Below, in pieces: positions 53,548 to 58,593 of a stretch of DNA of 58,593 nucleotides. The notes under the pieces are model-generated. The model worked only from the letters and a program-made list of their open reading frames with translations, was not told the origin of the DNA and ran no database searches. The stretch's first letter is position 1; each line of letters begins with the position of its first letter. The translations under genes were made by a program, and so were the position numbers. The stretch is from the NCBI RefSeq assembly GCF_001428025.1, contig NZ_LMSC01000007.1, positions 382,523 through 441,115 of the forward strand, written 5' to 3'. The stretch comes from Phycicoccus sp. Soil748 (GTDB lineage Bacteria > Actinomycetota > Actinomycetes > Actinomycetales > Dermatophilaceae).

Positions 53548-53569
53548 CCGGGTCAACCGCTCAAAGACC
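53520..53569. terminator. 24-bp perfect inverted repeat overlapping the HTTM stop codon
   Basis: Arms 53520-53543 (GGTCTTTGAGCGGTTGACCC then GGTC) and 53546-53569 are perfectly complementary, with only CT between them. The TGA stop sits at the centre. Long enough to extrude as a cruciform or to form a very stable RNA stem. Confidence 0.8.
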
Positions 53570-53631
53570 TGCCGGACCGCAGCGCACGTGAGCCGGAGGC
53601 GGCGGTGCGGGGTGCTGGCTAGCATCGCGGG

Positions 53632-54276
53632 ATGAGCCGTGCCGACCACGTCGCCGCCTTCCTCGCCGCCGTCGACCTCACCTGGGAGCTCGCCACCACG
53701 CCGCAGGTGCGTGACGCCTGGGCGCAGGAGAGCAGCTGCGCCGGGATGACCGTGGGTGGGCTGACCCACCACCTGCTCAACCAGGCGGGCCACACCGCCA
53801 AGGGCCTGGCCGCAGATCCGCGGACCGATGAGCCGATCCCGCTGCTGGCCCACTACGAGAGCGCGGCGTGGGTGCGCGCCGACCCGGACGACGAGGTCAA
53901 CGTCGGCATCCGGGAAGCCGACAACGAGCAGGCCCTGGCGGGCCCGGACGCGGTGCTGGCGGCCGCCCGAAAGGGCATCGACGCACTCCCGGACCTGCTG
54001 ACCCGCCCCCGCGACCCCGACACCATCTACATCCCGTGGCAGGGCTGGGCCCTCACGACCGACGACTTCCTGACCACGCGGATGATGGAGATGGTCGTGC
54101 ACGGCGACGACCTGGCGAGCAGCGTGGGGCTGGACACGCCGACCTACCCCGAGGGCGTCATCGCCCCGGTGCTCGGGCTGCTCACCGGGGTCGCGGTGCG
54201 TCGGCACGGCCAGGCTGCGGTGGTCCGGGCGCTCAGCCGTCCCCAGCGGGCGCCTGCGGTCGTCTCCGCCTTCTGA
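53632..54276 (+). CDS. DinB/MDMPI-fold (maleylpyruvate-isomerase N-terminal-like) protein
   Basis: 214 aa helical bundle. MTVGGLTHHLLNQAGH places the metal-type histidine of the DinB superfamily, and MMEMVVHGDDLASSVG the second conserved His. Related actinobacterial proteins include mycothiol-dependent maleylpyruvate isomerase and many uncharacterised members, so thiol-dependent chemistry is possible but unproven. ATG 53632 is 6 nt after TAGCAT (53620-53625), a leaderless pattern. Confidence 0.75.
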   Translation: MSRADHVAAFLAAVDLTWELATTPQVRDAWAQESSCAGMTVGGLTHHLLNQAGHTAKGLAADPRTDEPIPLLAHYESAAWVRADPDDEVNVGIREADNEQALAGPDAVLAAARKGIDALPDLLTRPRDPDTIYIPWQGWALTTDDFLTTRMMEMVVHGDDLASSVGLDTPTYPEGVIAPVLGLLTGVAVRRHGQAAVVRALSRPQRAPAVVSAF

Positions 54277-54312
54277 GGTGGTGGTCCCACCATCCGGGAC
54301 GCAGACGCCCCC

Positions 54313-54397
54313 TTTACCTGATGCTTACGGTCCCGCTGATCCGCTAACACGCCCGTAACACGCGCCGCGCACTCCGGAAACGCGCCGTCGGCACAGT
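54313..54397 (+). promoter_or_regulatory. GlnR-type boxes and promoter of amt
   Basis: CTAAC-n6-GTAAC (54344-54359) and GAAAC (54377-54381) match GlnR half-sites of Actinobacteria. Further upstream TTTAC-n6-CTTAC (54313-54328) is the same pattern in inverse. The -10 CACAGT (54392-54397) lies 10 nt after GAAAC and 6 nt before the ATG. The layout is repeated before glnD. Confidence 0.75.
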
Positions 54398-54403
54398 TCT
54401 GGC

Positions 54404-56070
<1,667 letters not shown>

Positions 56071-56093
56071 CCGACCACACCCACCCACCCATC

Positions 56094-56130
56094 GGGCCGG
56101 CGCCCGGGACCACGTCCCGGACGCCGGCCC
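56094..56130 (+). terminator. amt-glnK terminator
   Basis: GGGCCGGCG (56094-56102) pairs with CGCCGGCCC (56122-56130), with an inner GGGAC/GTCCC stem. It separates glnK from the glnD promoter. Confidence 0.7.
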
Positions 56131-56146
56131 TCCTGCCGCCGACGCG

Positions 56147-56200
56147 CTAACACGGACGTAACACGCGTGCGCACTGCGCGAAACGCCATACGGGCACAGT
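56147..56200 (+). promoter_or_regulatory. GlnR-type boxes and promoter of glnD
   Basis: CTAAC-n6-GTAAC (56147-56162), 17 nt, GAAAC (56180-56184), 10 nt, -10 CACAGT (56195-56200), 6 nt, ATG. Every spacing equals that in front of amt. Confidence 0.75.
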
Positions 56201-56206
56201 GAACCC

Positions 56207-58582
56207 ATGACAGTCGAGCAGACCGACCTGGCGGCCCGTCGCCTCGACCTGGCGGGGGCGCGCGGATTCGACGCACCGGGGGCCGGGCAGGCGCGCCGCG
56301 CCGCGATCGCGGCCCTGACGCGCGACTGGCTGGGGCAGGCGTGGGAGCACGCGCTCGACGGCCGCAGCAGCGAGGGCATCGCGCTCGCCGCCGTCGGCAG
56401 CCTCGCGCGGGGCGACGCGGGACCCCTCAGCGACGTCGACCTGGTCCTGCTGCACTTCGGGCGCTCCCTGAGTGGGGAGGACCTGCGCGGGCTCGCCGAC
56501 CGGATCTGGTACCCGGTGTGGGACGCGGGCATCCGCCTCGACCACGCGGTCCGGACCGTCAACCAGTGCCGCACCGTCGCCTCGGGCGACCTCGCTGCCG
56601 CGGTCGGCCTGCTCGACCTGACGTGCGTGGCCGGGGACCCCGAGGTCGTCACCGCTGCACGCTCCACCGTGGCCCACGACTGGCGGGCCAACGCGCGCAA
56701 GCGGCTGCCGCAGCTCGTCGAGGGCCTGCGGGCCCGGCACGCCCGCCACGGTGACCTCGCCCAGAGCCTCGAGGCCGACCTCAAGGAGGCGCACGGGGGG
56801 CTGCGCGACATGACGGTGCTGAACGCTCTCGTGGCGGCGTGGCTCACCGACCGGCCCCACGGTGGCGTCGACGAGGCCCACCGCACCCTGCTCGACGTGC
56901 GCGACGCCGTGCACGTCGTCACCGGCAAGGGCCGCGACCGCCTCACCCGCGAGGACCACGACGCGGTCGCGGCCCTGCTGGGCCACCAAGACGCCGACGA
57001 GCTCCTCACCGGGGTCGCGACCGCCGGCCGCACCATCGCCTACGCCCTCGACGGCACGGTACGGCGCGCGGGCCAGTCCCAGCGTGCCCGCACCCTGCGG
57101 GTGGGTCCGCGCCGACCGCAGCTGAACCCACTGGGGTTCGGCATGTTCGAGCACGACGGGGAGGTGGTCCTCGGGCCGCGCAGCACGCTGTCGAGCGACC
57201 CCCTGCTGCCACTGCGGGCCGCTGTCGTCGCCGCGCGCCACAACCTGCCGATCGCACCCACGACGCTGGCCAACCTCGCCGGCCAGCCGCCGTCGCTGCA
57301 GGAGCCGTGGCCGGAGATCGCCCGCGACCTGTTCGCCGACCTGCTGGCCACCGGTCCGGGGCTCATCGGGGTGTGGGAGGGCCTGGACCAGGCCGGCATC
57401 GTCGACCGCTGGCTGCCGGAGTGGGCCGCGGTGCGCTCGCGGCCCCAGCGCAGCCCGGTGCACCGGCACACCGTCGACCGCCACCTCGTCGAGACCGTGG
57501 TCATCGCCGGGGGACTGGTCCGCGGCGTCAGCCGGGCCGACCTGCTGCTGCTCGCGGCCCTGCTGCACGACATCGGGAAGGTGGCCGGTGCCCACGACCA
57601 CAGTGCGACAGGGGCGCCGCTGGCCACGGCCATCGCCACCCGGCTCGGCTACCCGGCGGCCGACGTGGAGGTCGTGACGACCCTGGTGCGCGAGCACCTC
57701 ACCCTCATCGACCTCGCCACCCGGCGCGACCACCAGGACCCCGGCACCGTCACGGCCGCCCGGGCGTGCGTCGGCGGGTCGCGCGAGGTGTTCGACCTGC
57801 TCGTGGCCCTCACCGAGGCCGACGCCTCCGCCGCGGGCCCGCAGGCCTGGACCGACTGGCGCGCCACCCTGCTGCGCCAGCTCGCCGACGCCGCCCGCAC
57901 CGGGTGGGAGGAGGGCAGCGTGCCGCCACCGGCCGAGCCCACCGCGGTCGACCCGGCCGACCTGGAGTCCGTCGCCGCGGGGGAGCCGCGCGTGGTGGTG
58001 CGCCCGCAGGGCGGGTCCTACCGGATCGACGTCTTCGACCGCGACCGGCTGGGACTGTTCGCCGACACGGCCGGCCTGCTCGCGGCGTACGGGCTGGTCG
58101 TGCGGACCGCCATCCTGCGCACCGTCGACGGCGTCGCGGCCAACGAGTGGCACGTGGAGAGCCCGAGCACCGAGGCCCCGGACGAGGAGCGCATCGTGCG
58201 CGGGCTGGAGCGCCTCGCGCAGGGTGACCGGGGCCCGCTGGGCCTGCTCGACCGCCGGCGGCAGTTCGCCTCGCGACCGAGCGGGCAGGCCGGCACCGGG
58301 TCCCCCGGGCAGGCAAGGGCGCTGGTGGTGCCGCACGCCTCGCAGGAGGCGACAGTGATCGAGGTGCGCGCCCAGGACCGCCCGGGGCTGCTCCACGAGC
58401 TCGGTATGGGGTTCGCGAAGGCGGGCCTGTCGGTGCGCTCTGCACACATCGCGACGTATGCAGGGCAGACCCTCGACACGTTCTACGTCACCGAGTTCGG
58501 CGGCCGGCTGCTGTCGCCGGCCAAGGTGGCGCAGACCGTGGCCATGGTCATCGACACCTGCGACGGCGCGGCGGGCCCGTGA
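56207..58582 (+). CDS. glnD: [Protein-PII] uridylyl/adenylyltransferase
   Basis: 791 aa bifunctional enzyme modifying and demodifying PII according to glutamine. The N-terminal nucleotidyltransferase domain has GSLARGDAGPLSDVDLVLL (the GS and DxD catalytic residues), then ADLKEAHGGLRDM. The HD domain shows LLAALLHDIGKVAGAHDHS. Two ACT domains sit at the C-terminus (about residues 600-665, RIDVFDRDRLGLFADTAGLL, and 705-775, EVRAQDRPGLLHELG) and bind glutamine. In Actinobacteria the modification is usually adenylylation. The stop lies 11 nt before the window end. Confidence 0.94.
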   Translation: MTVEQTDLAARRLDLAGARGFDAPGAGQARRAAIAALTRDWLGQAWEHALDGRSSEGIALAAVGSLARGDAGPLSDVDLVLLHFGRSLSGEDLRGLADRIWYPVWDAGIRLDHAVRTVNQCRTVASGDLAAAVGLLDLTCVAGDPEVVTAARSTVAHDWRANARKRLPQLVEGLRARHARHGDLAQSLEADLKEAHGGLRDMTVLNALVAAWLTDRPHGGVDEAHRTLLDVRDAVHVVTGKGRDRLTREDHDAVAALLGHQDADELLTGVATAGRTIAYALDGTVRRAGQSQRARTLRVGPRRPQLNPLGFGMFEHDGEVVLGPRSTLSSDPLLPLRAAVVAARHNLPIAPTTLANLAGQPPSLQEPWPEIARDLFADLLATGPGLIGVWEGLDQAGIVDRWLPEWAAVRSRPQRSPVHRHTVDRHLVETVVIAGGLVRGVSRADLLLLAALLHDIGKVAGAHDHSATGAPLATAIATRLGYPAADVEVVTTLVREHLTLIDLATRRDHQDPGTVTAARACVGGSREVFDLLVALTEADASAAGPQAWTDWRATLLRQLADAARTGWEEGSVPPPAEPTAVDPADLESVAAGEPRVVVRPQGGSYRIDVFDRDRLGLFADTAGLLAAYGLVVRTAILRTVDGVAANEWHVESPSTEAPDEERIVRGLERLAQGDRGPLGLLDRRRQFASRPSGQAGTGSPGQARALVVPHASQEATVIEVRAQDRPGLLHELGMGFAKAGLSVRSAHIATYAGQTLDTFYVTEFGGRLLSPAKVAQTVAMVIDTCDGAAGP

Positions 58583-58593
58583 ACGCCCCCCCC

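Overview
The window is a dense, high-GC (about 70%) bacterial chromosome segment. Several things point to an actinobacterium, most likely Micrococcales close to Intrasporangiaceae: many GTG starts, genes apparently read from leaderless transcripts, an HU protein with a histone-H1-like Lys/Ala/Thr tail, DUF3515/DUF177/DUF2945 families, a CofC for coenzyme F420, and the order hup-murA-cofC-plsC-gpsA-ddl-thiL-rpmB-recG-rsmD-coaD-rpmF-rnc-mutM-smc-ftsY-amt-glnK-glnD. The family assignment is inference. No insertion sequence, prophage, CRISPR array or rRNA was seen.

Region by region: 1-1150 holds the truncated end of an M50-like metalloprotease gene, a 39-bp tandem repeat and a leader-peptide attenuator. 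1285-2865 is cimA. 3257-6191 is a cytosolic PAS histidine kinase with a lone receiver and a divergent NarL-type regulator. 6195-12365 has argG, a putative 3-methyladenine glycosylase, an SGNH hydrolase, a GlxA-type regulator, an FAH-family enzyme and a DUF2306 membrane protein. 12400-15005 is gltX with two small genes, then tRNA-Gln and tRNA-Glu. 15021-16209 is a MerR/DUF4188 divergent pair. 16218-19141 is an IclR regulator divergent from leuCD.

19537-29404 carries hup, murA, cofC, plsC-gpsA, a Cys/Met-type PLP enzyme, ddl, DUF3515, an Lrp-type sensor domain, thiL and rpmB. 29572-40341 runs DAK2-recG, an alpha/beta hydrolase, rsmD, a HesB-like protein, a hemerythrin, coaD, DUF177-rpmF-rnc-mutM-acylphosphatase and chorismate mutase. 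40532-48639 is smc, a small membrane protein, a large secreted BNR-propeller protein and ftsY. 48642-54276 is a lineage-variable-looking insert with a propeller protein, an LMF-like membrane protein, a phosphotransferase, an HTTM protein with its small partner, and a DinB/MDMPI protein. 54313-58582 is the nitrogen module amt-glnK plus glnD, each half preceded by the same GlnR-like promoter layout.

Functionally the window joins branched-chain amino-acid synthesis (cimA, leuCD, each with its own visible control site), the translation machinery (gltX beside the two tRNAs it would charge, L28, L32), envelope precursor synthesis (murA, ddl, plsC, gpsA), DNA/RNA maintenance (recG, mutM, smc, rnc, rsmD) and nitrogen sensing. 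The most informative non-coding signals are the cimA attenuator with a leaderless peptide, the duplicated GlnR-type promoters, the symmetric IclR/leuC operator, a recurrent -10 box exactly 6-8 nt before the start codon of about 15 genes, and several very long intergenic hairpins.
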